Shown here: piece after piece, positions 36,575-49,630 of the stretch
Numbering within the stretch: the first letter of the stretch is position 1
How the letters are laid out: every line of letters starts with the position of its first letter
From: Hepsetus odoe
Lineage: Eukaryota > Chordata > Actinopteri > Characiformes > Hepsetidae
NCBI GenBank assembly: GCA_017165825.1
Contig: CM029383.1
Span: 8,380,833-8,444,832, forward strand
DNA length: 64,000 bases
Direction: 5' to 3'
Position numbers and translations under genes: made by a program
The notes under the pieces: generated by a model
Database searches by the model: none
What the model was told of the DNA's origin: nothing
The model's input: the letters and a program-made list of their open reading frames with translations, nothing else

Positions 36575-39500
36575 TCTCAGCCCTTCCTCGCAGAAGATTC
36601 TTCCAGTGGAATGAAGAGAGATCCCGTGAGAAAACCATTCAACTATTGCCCAACATGGAAATCTTGGACAACATCTTCTGGCTCTTACATGTTTTGTTCA
36701 AGTCCAGTCTGTCTAATGACATCTAATTGCTAAAAAAATAGCTGCATGAACAGGAGGACTGTCTCACTTCTGAGTTATGAGACAAAAAGTTCTTTCTGGA
36801 CTAGAGAGGGACGACTACAGAAACGGATTGATTGATCTGGTGGAAAAGCATTAAGCTACAACTGCATCCCTCATTGAAAGTATTGGTGCCAAGTATCACA
36901 TGGCAACTACCCTGGCTTAAGGGTGATCCTGAGATCACCTTAAAAACTGAATTTTGGATGTTTTGCGGTTTGACTTGATGTATTTCTGCATGCCTTCCAC
37001 AGCTGTATCAACTGAATCCACAGTTCACATAAACGCTCAATTATAGGACTATAACTTTGTGTAAATTATGATTAGAACAGCACAATGTCCTGAGCCAGGC
37101 ATGGGAAAGATTAGGTTTCATATCATCCCTGTCATTAAGAAAGCTCATATATTGAAACTACAAAATGTATGTAATGTAATTAGATTTAATGGTAATACAT
37201 GTAATTGCAGACCATCTCTATTCATATTTGTCGTGAAATTTAAAGAGTAACGGCATTTTTCCGAGCTTTTCTTGTGGCAGTGATGAAAAGGCTTTTTATA
37301 TCTGTGTCACAAATGCAGAAATGTCTGGCTCAGCAAATTTTCCAGTATGATGCAAACTATTCGTCTTCTGGTGGCATTTCAATTAAACAGACATGCTGAA
37401 ACTCAAAGATTAGCGTATCAGCTGACCACTGCACCTCTGTATATAACAAGGCAAGACGTGGGAGTTGTAGCACAACTAGAGCGTTTCTCAGGTCAGCTAA
37501 CGATAAACACTGCTGCTAAACTCTGCTATTATATCATTATAGGTGTACTAAAGTGTCCAACATGTGCTGGAGGTGTTTATGTAGAATATGCACATCCTTC
37601 CCACACACAAAGACACATCTGCTATAAAATACTGTGCAAAGTCTTCGATTCGGTACCCGGGCAGTTTGATGGCATTTATGTCAACATTAAGTGTACTTTT
37701 ACTCTTTAAAAAAATATAAATAAAGATTTTCTCCCAGAAGTAGCAGCAGATTTAATGGAATGAAGGACTAATTGAGCCAAAGCTCGTATTTGAGTAATTG
37801 CAAGCAATACTGAGCTCCCGCAAGGCGACTCCTGGGATTTCACACAGTGAGATGCAAATTTTTTAAATAATAAATTCATTATAACGAACGCAATTTAATA
37901 AAAAAATTCTTACAGCCCAACAAACCAGTAGAATTCTCCGGTGCTGAAGACTTTTGCACAGTGCATGTGTGTGTTTGTGGGTGTGTGTGCATTTCAGCCA
38001 CTGAAAACTGCTGAACACGTCTGTCAGTGACGCACTGTTAAGGATTCATTTTATTTCTTCACGCTACAGATTACAAAACTACAATAACTACAATATAGAA
38101 CCTTCATTGGCTCTATCAAGCTTCTGCTGCTTCCAGCTCACCTCAGAGAAACTGCCCACCAGTCTTTGTAGCAAATGTGCTGGAATAAGCAATCCAGCTG
38201 TGCACAAAATGTTAGCAGCTGCAAAGGTGTAAAGAAGCAATAAATAGCAGATTAGTATGAGATTTTAGCCACAATAGCATTTCTGGAAATGATGAAATCT
38301 GAAATGTGACATTTTTCCAAATGCCTCGGATGGACCAAACATTCTGGACATGCTCAATTAAGACATTGAGAAAATATATTTCATATTTAAACGGTACTTT
38401 AAAAAATTAGTAAAATAATAATGAAAATAATATAAAATGAAATCAAAAAAAGAAAATTACAGAAAATAAAAAAAATTATTATTTACTATTATATCAGCTT
38501 GTTTTCAGTTTATTACGTATTTATCCGTAAATGTCTTCTATGACTTCCTCGCACATCATTACTGTTATTAGAGACGTCGATGTCTCACATTTAATTTCTG
38601 TCCAGAACATTTCCTCCAAAGTAACTTTGCAGGACAACTTTTAATGCTGGGAAAAGTGTAAAGCAATTTTGTTACGAATAAGGAGAATTTCTGTTCTCAC
38701 AGTTTGATAAACAGCAGCGTTGAAAAAAGAGAAAAGTTCCCTAAAACAAAAAAACACCACATTTAATATAAAGTAGGGCGGCGTGGCAGTGCAGAGGGCA
38801 GCGCTGTCACCTCACAGCCAAAAGGTTCTTTCTGTATGGAGTTCTTCAGGTTCCAGCACCACCAATGGTCCTACTACATTAAAGCATAGATTATGAGTGA
38901 ATAATTGAAAGTATTTTAAATACATTATACGTTAAATATACATTAAATTAAGGTGGTGTTAGTGAATGATGTAACATATTAAAAACTAGACAAAAAGTGT
39001 TAAAGATATCTTATCAGTTTTTGCCTTGAAAAATCCCAAGCAGTCATGTGAGATGTCAAAAAATGCTACTTATTGCTTCTTTAAAATGTACTAGACTGTT
39101 GTTTTTTTACTCTAAAAGTGTACGGCCATGTGTGACTCTGTGAGGAGTTTTTGAGTTTGTTTTTGATGATTTACGAACGACAGAAAACTAAAGTGTATTC
39201 TCGGTATCGCTGCTTCTTTTGTGACGTGTCAAGTGCATTATGTTCCGCATTGTATCGGTGCTGCTGTGTCGGCCAGGATGGTAAAAGAGTTTAATGTGTC
39301 ACATGATGTTTTGCTTTTGATTCAACCAAATATTTACACTTATAATGTCATGGTTAAAAAAAAAAAAAAAGATGCCTTGAACTGACCACATTCAAATGTG
39401 CGTGTAAGAAAAATGACATCGACATCATTTTGCCTTTCGTTCTGCTTGCAGATGTGAAGCAGATGTGGAGCAGTTTATTTGGGTCCGGTTAATTCAAAAC

Positions 39501-39590
39501 ATCTCCTTTTGGTCTTTACTTTAAATGCCAAAAATGAAAGATGGTGAAAATTATGGGAAAAAGGAGGCTCATCAAAATGATGAGGACAGA

Positions 39591-39633
<43 letters not shown>

Positions 39634-40862
39634 CAGGAAGAGTGCAAGAGTGCAGCAGAAATGTAGGTCACTGGCCTCAGTTATGATCTGTGTGCTGCAT
39701 CTAAACCGACAGCAGTACAAGCCTGCGACAAGGACATAGCCGCGCCCATTATTCTTTTTTTATATTTTCTTTTTGCACTGTATTCTTGGGAATATGTAAA
39801 TGCACTCTTTTCTTATTTGTCGGTCTGCATTGTTCCTCATTCAAAAAGCAATCAAGCCTGATTGACTCTTATTACAGGGGTGGTGCTAAACTGCTGTACA
39901 CTGAATGGATGGATGGATGTAAAAGGGTTGGATATTTTGTGACCTCACAAAACAACGAAACAAAATGTTCCCATGAAATGTGACGGAGGGAATTTGTTTG
40001 AATTTTTATGTTGGTAAATGTGATTTTGCATGATATGAGCCTTTGGACACTTTTTCACCCACATCCTGGAGAGGAAAAGCAAAGAAAAGCAGGACGAAAA
40101 AGTGTGCCTTTTTGTTCTGTGCTTTAGAAGACAGCACAGAAGTGGTGGTGCCTAAATGTGGGAGTGGGACCGGAGTTGGGGCTTTTTTTTTGCCATCTGG
40201 ACAAAATCCCACTGTTGATGGAGGAGAATGAACTAAGCTGACAAACTGGTGCTCAAATGAGACGTTCTGCATTTAGAACAAGCGATAAAAGGGTTGTGTT
40301 TACTGGACTTGACTGAAAGGTGTCTGTCATTCCTGTTACAGTTGGCGGTTTTGTCTTTCTCTTTACTTCCCTCTGTGGGGATGCTGATGGGATATATTTT
40401 ATTCATATGGAAATGATTTAGTACATTCTAAGCACTTTTGTCAGTGTCTAATATGATCCTCTGAATAATATCTTGCGATTTGCCCATATTCCTCCTTCAT
40501 CACTTTATTAATCTGTATTATTTTTAACTTGCATTATGTAATTTAACTTGCATTATGTACCTGGAGCTGATGTTTGGGACACTGTCCTATTCCATTCCAA
40601 TAATTCTACTGGACTTTCCATACACTGGGGCAGTAGGATGCTTAAAACATTGGCGGTATGGTGTTTTTTTTTCTTTCTGAAATGTCCTTGTTGTAAATAC
40701 AGTAACATGAATAAAGGGTTTATAAATGCGATCCATTTTTGTATGATTTATAAAGGCTGTGAGGAAGCCTTAAACCCAGTGCCCTCTTCTGATCAGGATT
40801 CAGGGGAGGGTGCAATAGCACTCTGCATTCTGTGCATTCTGTGGTCCTGAGCCAGCAGCACT

Positions 40863-40891
40863 GTTACCATGGCAACAGTCGCCGTGGCAAC
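40863..40891. promoter_or_regulatory. Tandem RFX X-box motifs
   Basis: GTTACCATGGCAAC (40863-40876) and GTCGCCGTGGCAAC (40878-40891) both fit the X-box consensus GTNRCC-N(0-3)-RGYAAC perfectly, one base apart. They lie 3.5 kb upstream of the alpha-C2 exon. RFX factors are known to bind this sequence; activity here is inferred. Confidence 0.55.
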
Positions 40892-41068
40892 CACTCCATC
40901 TCTTCTGATTTACAGCGCAACATCTTTTTACATCCCCCAGCCCTCGCCCACATTTCTTTATTTATATATTCTTAGAACTTAAAACGCATTCGCTGATAAA
41001 ACCTTTCTTTTTTCAAACAAAGCCAAACACACACCTACACGCAAAATACTGCCCCCCACACCCCAAAC

Positions 41069-41105
<37 letters not shown>

Positions 41106-42469
41106 GCGTGGGGAAGAGAGAGGGAGAGAGAGAGAGAGAGAGAAGGGGGGGGGTGACTGAGATTTACACACACCCACCTCATGGACGTGCAGCTGTTTTA
41201 CTCTTTTACGCCACTAGGTGGGAGTGTAGAGCAGGTTCAGGTCTTTACACTGTTTTGCTAACACCGCCCCCTACCGTCTCAAACTGAACCAGGAATAACA
41301 TCTTTATAACGTTGCGAACCTTTAAATCAGCTGAGAAATGCAAAATAAATAAATAAAAAAACTATTTGGGCAGTGAGTATTTATTTACAAAATCCAGAAA
41401 AAAAATCCTGACTAATTTTAAGAAACAAATAGTGATGTAAATAGAAAGTTTAAAATACGTAGTGATTGAATGTAAATATTAAAATAAAATATTATTTAAG
41501 CTTATATAATTTAGGGAGTATTATTGCTTTTTAATAAATGTCTATTTTTATTTGAATTTATTCTGATGTGTGATAAATATAACCAAACTTTTTTAACGGC
41601 CTTAGACTTTTGCACAGAGCTTTTTAAACATTATTTGCTACCTGATTCAGTCGTGGAATAAAAAAACAATTAAAAAAAAACTCTCTAGAATCCCATCCAC
41701 TTACATACCAGTATAGAAAGAGAATTAAAGTTAGTTGCAAATTCAGTTTAATTCAGTTCAATTCGATTCAGTTCAATTCAATTCAATTCAGTTCAATTCT
41801 TTTCTATTCTATTCTATTTTCCTTACAGTAAAACCTGCTGGTTAGGAGGATCACTGCTGCAATTTACTGTCAGCTCGTTTTTGTGAACTTATTCAGTTTG
41901 TTTCCACAAAATGTGACATTTTTTTCAATGTTTCCAACACCAAACCTGGAACGAGAAGTTGACATTCATCAGAAATATGATATAGTAACATTCAATATTC
42001 AAACAAGCCAGTGAAATGCATTGGACAACAACAGAAAACACCAACGCTATTCATTAAACCTTGATGTTCAACATCATTGCAAGGATGAATGTAAAGCAAA
42101 AGGTTAGTTGTAGTGAATAGCCAACAGGTCTTTAGTCAGCCAGTCAGCTGCTGTTTCACATAATGTTTTTGCAAACTTTAAGCCTTTCAGAGTTCTGCCT
42201 CCTGTCTTCAACATGTAAGAGCTTAAGTGCTGAAGAAAGAATATATTTGACATTTCTCTTCAGATTATGTATATATTACCACTCAGCATTTGGAAAGGAA
42301 TAAAGTTCAGAAGCATAAGAGGGTCAATAGGCAGAGTAGTTGTAATAAGTATTTTTTTTTTAATAATCTTTAGAGCGTTAACCCCCCAGAGAGAAGGATA
42401 TGGATGACCAATCAAATGAGAGAGTTCAGCTGGCATCCATTGTACACTGTCACGGATGAGGTGTGTTTT

Positions 42470-42969
42470 NNNNNNNNNNNNNNNNNNNNNNNNNNNNNNN
42501 NNNNNNNNNNNNNNNNNNNNNNNNNNNNNNNNNNNNNNNNNNNNNNNNNNNNNNNNNNNNNNNNNNNNNNNNNNNNNNNNNNNNNNNNNNNNNNNNNNNN
42601 NNNNNNNNNNNNNNNNNNNNNNNNNNNNNNNNNNNNNNNNNNNNNNNNNNNNNNNNNNNNNNNNNNNNNNNNNNNNNNNNNNNNNNNNNNNNNNNNNNNN
42701 NNNNNNNNNNNNNNNNNNNNNNNNNNNNNNNNNNNNNNNNNNNNNNNNNNNNNNNNNNNNNNNNNNNNNNNNNNNNNNNNNNNNNNNNNNNNNNNNNNNN
42801 NNNNNNNNNNNNNNNNNNNNNNNNNNNNNNNNNNNNNNNNNNNNNNNNNNNNNNNNNNNNNNNNNNNNNNNNNNNNNNNNNNNNNNNNNNNNNNNNNNNN
42901 NNNNNNNNNNNNNNNNNNNNNNNNNNNNNNNNNNNNNNNNNNNNNNNNNNNNNNNNNNNNNNNNNNNNN
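42470..42969. other. Assembly gap (500 N)
   Basis: Exactly 500 unknown bases. The round number suggests a gap of unestimated size, so sequence, even a variable exon, may be missing between 42469 and 42970. Open frames running through it are artefacts. Confidence 0.99.
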
Positions 42970-43723
42970 CAGCATCACTGGTGGCCAAATCTTGGTTAAG
43001 TTTATTTAAGAATGAAAAAAATGATCAGCTTTAGATCATTTTACTTTAGGATGTAAATCACTCGGTGAGAACTTCAGTCTGACATGATGATAAAATAAAG
43101 GATGAAGGTTTGGTGTGTTTGCGACTTTAATGTATTGATTGACTTTGGTGGGTGGAAAAGCCTGGAAATGGCTCGGATTCATTGCATTATGACTGCTGGC
43201 CTTAAAGCCGCTGTGTGTCCTGATATATTTGCAAAACACGCACGATTCGTGATCAGTCACAGGTTTAATCACAGGTCGCTCTGGTGTCTGGAAAGGCTTA
43301 GAGCGGTAAATGCCTTGCTGAACATGATATAATCTCATGCTGTGAAAAAAGCAGTGAATGCATTTGTTCTCATGTTAATTATTTAAAAAGGTGAGTCTGT
43401 TTCCTTTTTGCACACTTTGGCACATTACGTTTCCCTTTACTGGTTTAGTCGAAGCTTTTATCCGTAGCGACTGCAAGTGAGCGAATAATGTTGGAGCTAC
43501 TGTGCAGTGAGAGCTTGGGACGTTCAGTGCAACATGATGTAAACTGAAGTAGATTAAATGTGTAAAGAGCACTGAGGATTGAAGAGGGTGGGTTAGAGTG
43601 ATGGAGGTGTTCAGTGATTGTGTGCTCATGAAGCCTGAATAGTCGATGAGTTTTAGCTCTCAGTCTGTAAGAAAGCATGGAGCTTTATTTGAGGAGGCTG
43701 CTTCTGACCGACACCACTGAGCT

Positions 43724-43773
<50 letters not shown>

Positions 43774-43917
43774 AGAGGAGAGGGAAAGGAGAGAGGTCAT
43801 GAGAGAAGAAGAAAGAGTGGGAGCTAAATGGAGAGTCATAATTGGAAGAGATGAAAGAAAAAAGAAGAGTGAGAATAAGTCAAAAGGAAAGGGGAAGGAG
43901 AACAGGTGAGAGTGATG

Positions 43918-43967
<50 letters not shown>

Positions 43968-44396
43968 AGCATATACAGTGAGAGAGAGAAAGAGAGGAAA
44001 GGAGGGGAGAAAAATAGAGGGAGAGAGAAAGAATGAGGGAGGGAGGGGTGAAAATGGGATAGAGAGAGAGAGAGAGAGAAAGAGAAAGAAGGGGAGGGGA
44101 GGGTGGTCGTGTGCGCGCACGCAGCAGCAGCAGCACCAGTGGAAACACACCCGTCAGCGGCGCGCGGGAGGGAAAAAAAAGAAAAAAAAACAGGAAGAAA
44201 GGCAGGCAGCGCGGACAAAGGAAAGATGGACGCATCCGAGGAATATCGGTGCACGTTTAGGGCGGCATTTGCGAGCGAAAGCGCGCTGCAGACGAGCGGG
44301 GGAGATCATTAGCCCCGCGTTTGTGCGGCGCTGGGGGGGAAGGCGAGGCGGACTGCGGATGAAAAAGACGGAGAGCCGCTGCTAATCCGCCGTGCG

Positions 44397-46889
44397 ATGG
44401 CTCTCGCGGGGAAACGCAAGGGTCCGGGGAAAGCCGTGCCCGTCTCGCTGCTGGTGCTCCTGAACTGTGGCCTTGCGCTCGGACAGATCCGCTATTCCGT
44501 CCCGGAGGAGCTGGACAGCGGCGCGACCGTCGGCGACATTGCGCAGGATTTGGGGCTGGACCTCCGACAGCTCCCCGCCAGAAAGCTGAAGGTGACGTCC
44601 GTTGGGGGGAAGCGGTACGTGGACGTCAACCCCAAGAGCGGTAAGCTGTTCGTGAGCGACAGGATGGACAGGGAGACGCTGTGCGACGCCGCCAGCTGCG
44701 TCCTGAACCTGGAGGTGCGCTTGGAGAGTCCGTCCGAGGCGCACAGCGTCGAGGTGGAGGTGATGGACGCCAACGACAACGCGCCCCGCTTCCCCCGGGA
44801 CGAGTACCGGCTGGAGATCAGTGAGTCAGAGATCACGGGAGCGCGCTTCCCCATCGAACACGCGCAAGATCCGGACGCGGGTACCAACTCGGTCCGGGTG
44901 TACCGGCTCAGTCCCAACGAGCATTTCGCCCTCGACTCCAACAAGCCCGCGCTCAACAGCAAACACGTCGAGTTGGTGCTCAAAAAGCCCCTGGATCGCG
45001 AGCAGACGACGCACCATCAGCTCATCCTGACGGCCACGGACGGCGGCACCCCGGCCCTGACCGGCAGCGCCACTATCAACGTGCAGGTTTTGGACTCCAA
45101 TGACAACAACCCCGTGTTTGACAGCTCTGTGTATAAAGTCAAACTGCTTGAAAATTCACCCAAAGACACCCTCGTGATTAAGCTCAACGCCACCGATCAA
45201 GACGAAGGCACTAACGGAGAGGTCTTCTATTCCTTCAGCAGCTACACCCCAGAGAGGGTCCGTCAGATGTTCAGCATGGACACCAACACCGGAGAGATCC
45301 GCGTCCGCAACAACGTGGACTACGAGGACACCAACTCCTACGAAATGTACATCCAAGCCATGGACAAAGGGCCAGCCGCGGTGGCAGCCCATTGCAAAGT
45401 GGTGGTGGAGGTGGTGGATGTCAACGATAACGTCCCAGAGATTGTGCTCTCTTCCATGTCCAGTCCGGTGCGTGAGGATGCCCGCGCCGACACCGTGGTG
45501 GCCTTGATCAGTGTGACGGACCGGGATTCTGGCCCAAACAAGCAGGTAACCCTGGAGATCCCATCTGGTCTTCCGTTCAAAATCAAGTCCTTCAGGAACT
45601 ACTACATGCTAGTGACCTCTGCCTTCTTGGACCGTGAGACCACAGCAGCCTATAACTTCACCCTGAGCGCCACCGATGGTGGCACCCCTCCCCTTTCTTC
45701 GCAGAAGACCATCCAGGTGGACGTGGCAGACGTTAATGACAACCCGCCACGCTTTGAACAGACATCCTACACTGTGTACGTGGTGGAGAACAATGCACCT
45801 GGGGCCTCTCTCTGCACCGTCAAGGCTCAGGATGCGGACATGAACGAGAACTCTCGCATCACCTACACCGTCCTGACCGACAACAACCATGGCATTCCTG
45901 TCACTTCCTATGTGTCGGTAAAACCGGACACAGGTGTGGCCTACGCCCTTCGCTCCTTCGACTACGAGTCACTGCGAGAGTTTCACTTTCAGGTCAAAGC
46001 TCAGGATGGGGGCATTCCTCCCCTGAGCCGGGTAGCTACAGTCTACGTTTATGTGATGGACCAAAACGACCATCCACCAGAGATTGTGAATCCTCCAGCC
46101 AACGGGACCCGCTCTACAGAAACGGTACTGAAGAATGCCGAAGCAGGAGCGCTGGTCACAAAGGTGGTCGCATATGATGCAGATGCTGGACAGAATGCCT
46201 GGCTTATCTATGTGCTGGACCAGTCAGCTGATCCAGACCTGTTCAAAGTGCATGAACACACAGGGGAGATTCGCACCACACGGCGGGTTCTGGAAGACAA
46301 CTCCACCTCATTCAGTCTCACTGTGCTGGTGAAGGATCACGGCGAGCCACCGCTCTCTTCTACTGCCACAATCAACATAGCTGTGATGGAGGTGCCTCCT
46401 AAGGTCATCCCAGACCCCAAGAGGATAGTCCGGCCCCACAGCACCCTGCTGTTCTCCAACGTGACCCTCTACCTGATTGTGGCCCTCAGCGCCACCACGT
46501 TCGTGTTCCTGGTCACGGTGGTGGTTCTGGCCATTGTTCGTTGCCATGCATACTGCACCCAGCCGGGCTCCTGTTCACCCTGCTGTGTGTCCCAGAAGAG
46601 CTCGCAGGACGGTGGTTCCGGAGGTGGTGGTGGAGGGTCTCAGGCCAACAACAACGTGGTTCTCCGCCGTGACCTCAAAGTGGAACCACACTACATCGAG
46701 GTCCGGGGAAATGGCTCCCTGACCAAAACCTACTGCTACAAAACCTGCCTGACTGCCACATCCGGCAGCGATACGTTCATGTTCTACAACACGGGTCGGC
46801 CCATAAGCGGCACCTGGGGCTCAGAGCGTTTCTTCACGGGTGGCAGTGGCTTTGTACGCAGACTCAGCATGCCAGATGCAGCACTACAG
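44397..46889 (+). CDS. pcdhac2: Protocadherin alpha-C2 variable exon
   Basis: 831 codons from ATG to a phase-0 donor (CAG|GTGTGT); with the constant exons it makes a 983-residue neuronal adhesion receptor. Signal peptide LLVLLNCGLALGQ, then IRYSVPEE. Six cadherin repeats with linkers near residues 124, 233, 341, 445 and 555; the last is DQNDH instead of DQNDN. Membrane span at about 689-715. The tail has VEPHYIEVRGNGSLTKTYCY and SGSDTFMFYNTG, which match mammalian PCDHAC2 rather than the ordinary alpha exons. It is the variable exon nearest the constant region, as in mammals. No CTCF-like motif is seen in the GA- and CpG-rich leader; mammalian alpha-C2 also lacks the promoter CTCF element. 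Confidence 0.93.
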
Positions 46890-49282
46890 GTGTGTTACAC
46901 CTCACCGTCTGTTTGTGGCATGGTTATATATTTAAGGATGAATACAGCAGGTGGTGTCTTCTCCATGCAGTGGCCCATTTTTTAATCAAATGGAGCAAGG
47001 CATATATATCTGATAGTTCTAAGGATGCTTTTTAGTCAATCTGTAGGACCTGTTGAAGGTATTTTATAATAGATACACAGCCTGGAAGCGAGGTTTTGAC
47101 CTTGTTTTTGCACTCTGTAGTTCTTCAACAGTGCTTTTCAGCACTCGTACTGCATTAGTGTCAAATGCTAAGACTTTCCGGAGACGCGCTTCATTCATTT
47201 CTGATGAATAAGGGATTTGCCCGTGCATTTGGACTTGTCATCACATTTGTTGAGCTGGTCCTCCCTCCCTCCTCTCTGCCACCCAGACCTGCCTCTTTCT
47301 ATTCAAACCCTCCAAACGCTTTACATTTGTGTCATTGTGTCAGTAGTTCTGGGACTCACTTGTGCATTTGACCACCACTTTGAGCTACTTCTTGGCTTAG
47401 ACCTAAATCCGCTTTTGTGGATTTTTTACCATTTTAGTTTTAGTGATTTTAAGGAAGTATGCAAGGGTATTATTAGCACTAATTCAGAAGCTATAAATAC
47501 ATCTAGAAATACATGAAACAACAAAAATATTGCCACTAATGTCTATCAAACAGACTGAAAAATGTGAGACATCAAAAAAATCCTCTACTGTCTACTTTTA
47601 ACTGCCATTTCTAGGACTGGTTCTTTGCCAGGAGTCATAAAATCACACAGCAACTTCAAAAAGCCCAGCTCTAAATAGAACAGCAACACAGTTGCACCTT
47701 GGCAGGCCACATTTCTGGCTGGGCTACAATAGCGTGCCTCTGCATAAAAAATGGGGGCTTTTTGCTGCATTTGTGTTCGTCTGATGTGTTTTTGTCCTTG
47801 TGTAATTGCCGTGAAGCCTTGTTCAGTTGAACAGGCAGGGATATGGGTGGTTTTAATTGGCTCAAGCACGATCTGATGGTTTCTAAAGTAAGGACTCGGT
47901 GCCTGAGAGGTTTATATCAGGCCTATACGTCCTGACAGGGCTGCAGCACTGGGATAAAGGATGCACAGTGAGGGTGGGAAACTAGAATGGCTTTGAAACC
48001 ACCAGTCTCCAAGCCGCTGTGCACCGCAAAGAAGCTCTGGAGTTCAGCAGAGGCTTTAAGATCAGAAGCCGTCTGCCTTAGATAAGGAAATTAACCTCCA
48101 GCTCTTGATTCGCGGCCTGGCAAATTAGATTGCGCGGGAGGGGCTGAGTCTCTACACGCGCTCCCTCCCCTCTGAATTCACCTGATTAAAGAACATTATT
48201 TACCCAATTTATCTGGGCCACTCACTAATGCCTCAGCCCACCCCAGTTCTTTACTAGGACAGATATAAAAAGCCTGCCTGGATCTCCCTTACAATTTAAG
48301 CCATGGCTGTTGCTGAAATATATTATCACTGTCCTTTGAAAATGACATCTCACCTGTTGAAATATATTATTTCTTAGAATTTTTTCACATCAATGCATTA
48401 AGTCTCATTAAGCAGGAGTTTGTTTCTACCATTTTTCTAACCACTATAAGAATGTTCTGCATGATAATTCTGTAATGGGATTCCAGTGCTGGAAGGATGG
48501 CTTTTCTCCTTGCATTTTATTACATTACGCTGGCCAACAAGAATGAATTCTCACCTCAAGAGTGCTCAGAGCTTCATAATGAAGATACTGGTTGGACAAA
48601 ATAGAACAAAATGCTCCGATCTGACCTGAGCAGAGTGTGGTTTCCTTGGCTTCGATTTGTGGGATGGAGGACGCTTATATCAAATTACGAAGGATCAGCT
48701 GGTTTCTTAAGATGATGTCATGCCATTAAGAGGGGAGTGGGGTGTCTGTTGGGTAAAGGGAGGGTGACTTGAAGATTGTTGAGGAGGCTGATGCTTTGAT
48801 GGAAAGATAAATGGAGGAGAAGTCATTTAGGATAAAGAAAGCAAAATGTCTAAAGTAAATACATGCTGTTACAAATAAAAGCCCTGGAAAGGTTTCATTG
48901 GAGTGAAGTTGGATAAGATCCAATTTTGGTTCCCTTAAGTACCTCAGTCACTGGACTGATAGGTTTTGGACTGAATCAAATATGTTTTGTTAGACGGCTC
49001 CATGTTGGTACCTTGGATTTACATAAAAAGAGGAGGAATGTGGTAGTGAAAGGTGGAGGCATTCATATGGACCTGGAGAGCAGGAGGCAGCTAGATGGAG
49101 ATGAAGGATTGGATGAGTGTAAAAGTGTGGGCCGAGTAAGTGTTGAAGGAGTGGGTGATTGAGTACTGGAGGCTTCATTCCCAACAAAACCTCATCTGCT
49201 GGGTGACTGATGTCGCAGTAATTCACTAGAACAGCCTCTAGCTTCTTCATGAGCTTATGAGCTCTCAATACGCATGCACACA

Positions 49283-49360
<78 letters not shown>

Positions 49361-49511
49361 TAGGAGCTCCTAAAATCATGGGCCGTGGCTCAGTGCCTAT
49401 CAACGCTCTCCAGTAGCTGCAGCTCATATCAGAATGCAGGGAGCACAGACTCACACAGAGCTTCATGATTTATTGATGAAAACCTATCTAACCCTGTCCT
49501 ACCTCTCTATA

Positions 49512-49569
<58 letters not shown>

Positions 49570-49571
49570 AG
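46890..49571. other. Intron between alpha-C2 and constant exon 1
   Basis: Contains a homeodomain-type A-T/GC mosaic at about 48080-48330 that looks like a candidate conserved non-coding element, a long CA repeat (about 49267-49358) and a TC repeat that leads straight into the next acceptor. Confidence 0.5.
49510..49566. repeat. TC microsatellite forming the acceptor tract of constant exon 1
   Basis: An almost pure TC run ends 5 bp before the acceptor AG at 49570-49571, so it serves as the polypyrimidine tract. Confidence 0.9.
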
Positions 49572-49630
49572 CCCAAGGGACCTAATGCTGACTGGCGGTA
49601 CTCTGCATCTCTGAGGGCAGGAGTGCAAAG
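49572..49630 (+). CDS. Protocadherin alpha constant exon 1
   Basis: A 59-bp exon, phase 0 in and 2 out (acceptor ...tctctgtcag, donor AAAG|GTAAGC). Encodes PKGPNADWRYSASLRAGVQ plus two bases. The mammalian alpha constant region starts PNPDWRYSASLRAGM, so identity is clear. Every alpha-cluster variable exon with a phase-0 donor can join it. Confidence 0.95.

Larger units (their letters stand above)
37725..44396. other. Region between the second protocadherin and the alpha-C2 exon
   Basis: No further variable exon is seen in the resolved sequence. Contents: a repeat fragment near 38775-38850, A-T-rich stretches, a GA run (39590-39635), a tandem RFX X-box pair (40863-40891), CA/GA repeats (41070-41150), a 500-N gap, GA-rich low-complexity sequence (43722-44095) and a CpG-rich leader to the alpha-C2 exon (44100-44396). 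Confidence 0.6.

Noticed and set aside
41209..41223. CTCF-like word CCACTAGGTGGGAG
   Set aside because: Mismatch at the invariant C of GGC; too weak to list as a site.
42260..43034. Open frames spanning the N run
   Set aside because: They exist only because N codons are not stops.
43660..44254. Ser/Leu-rich and Arg/Glu-rich open frames
   Set aside because: Products of GA/TC microsatellites in the alpha-C2 leader.
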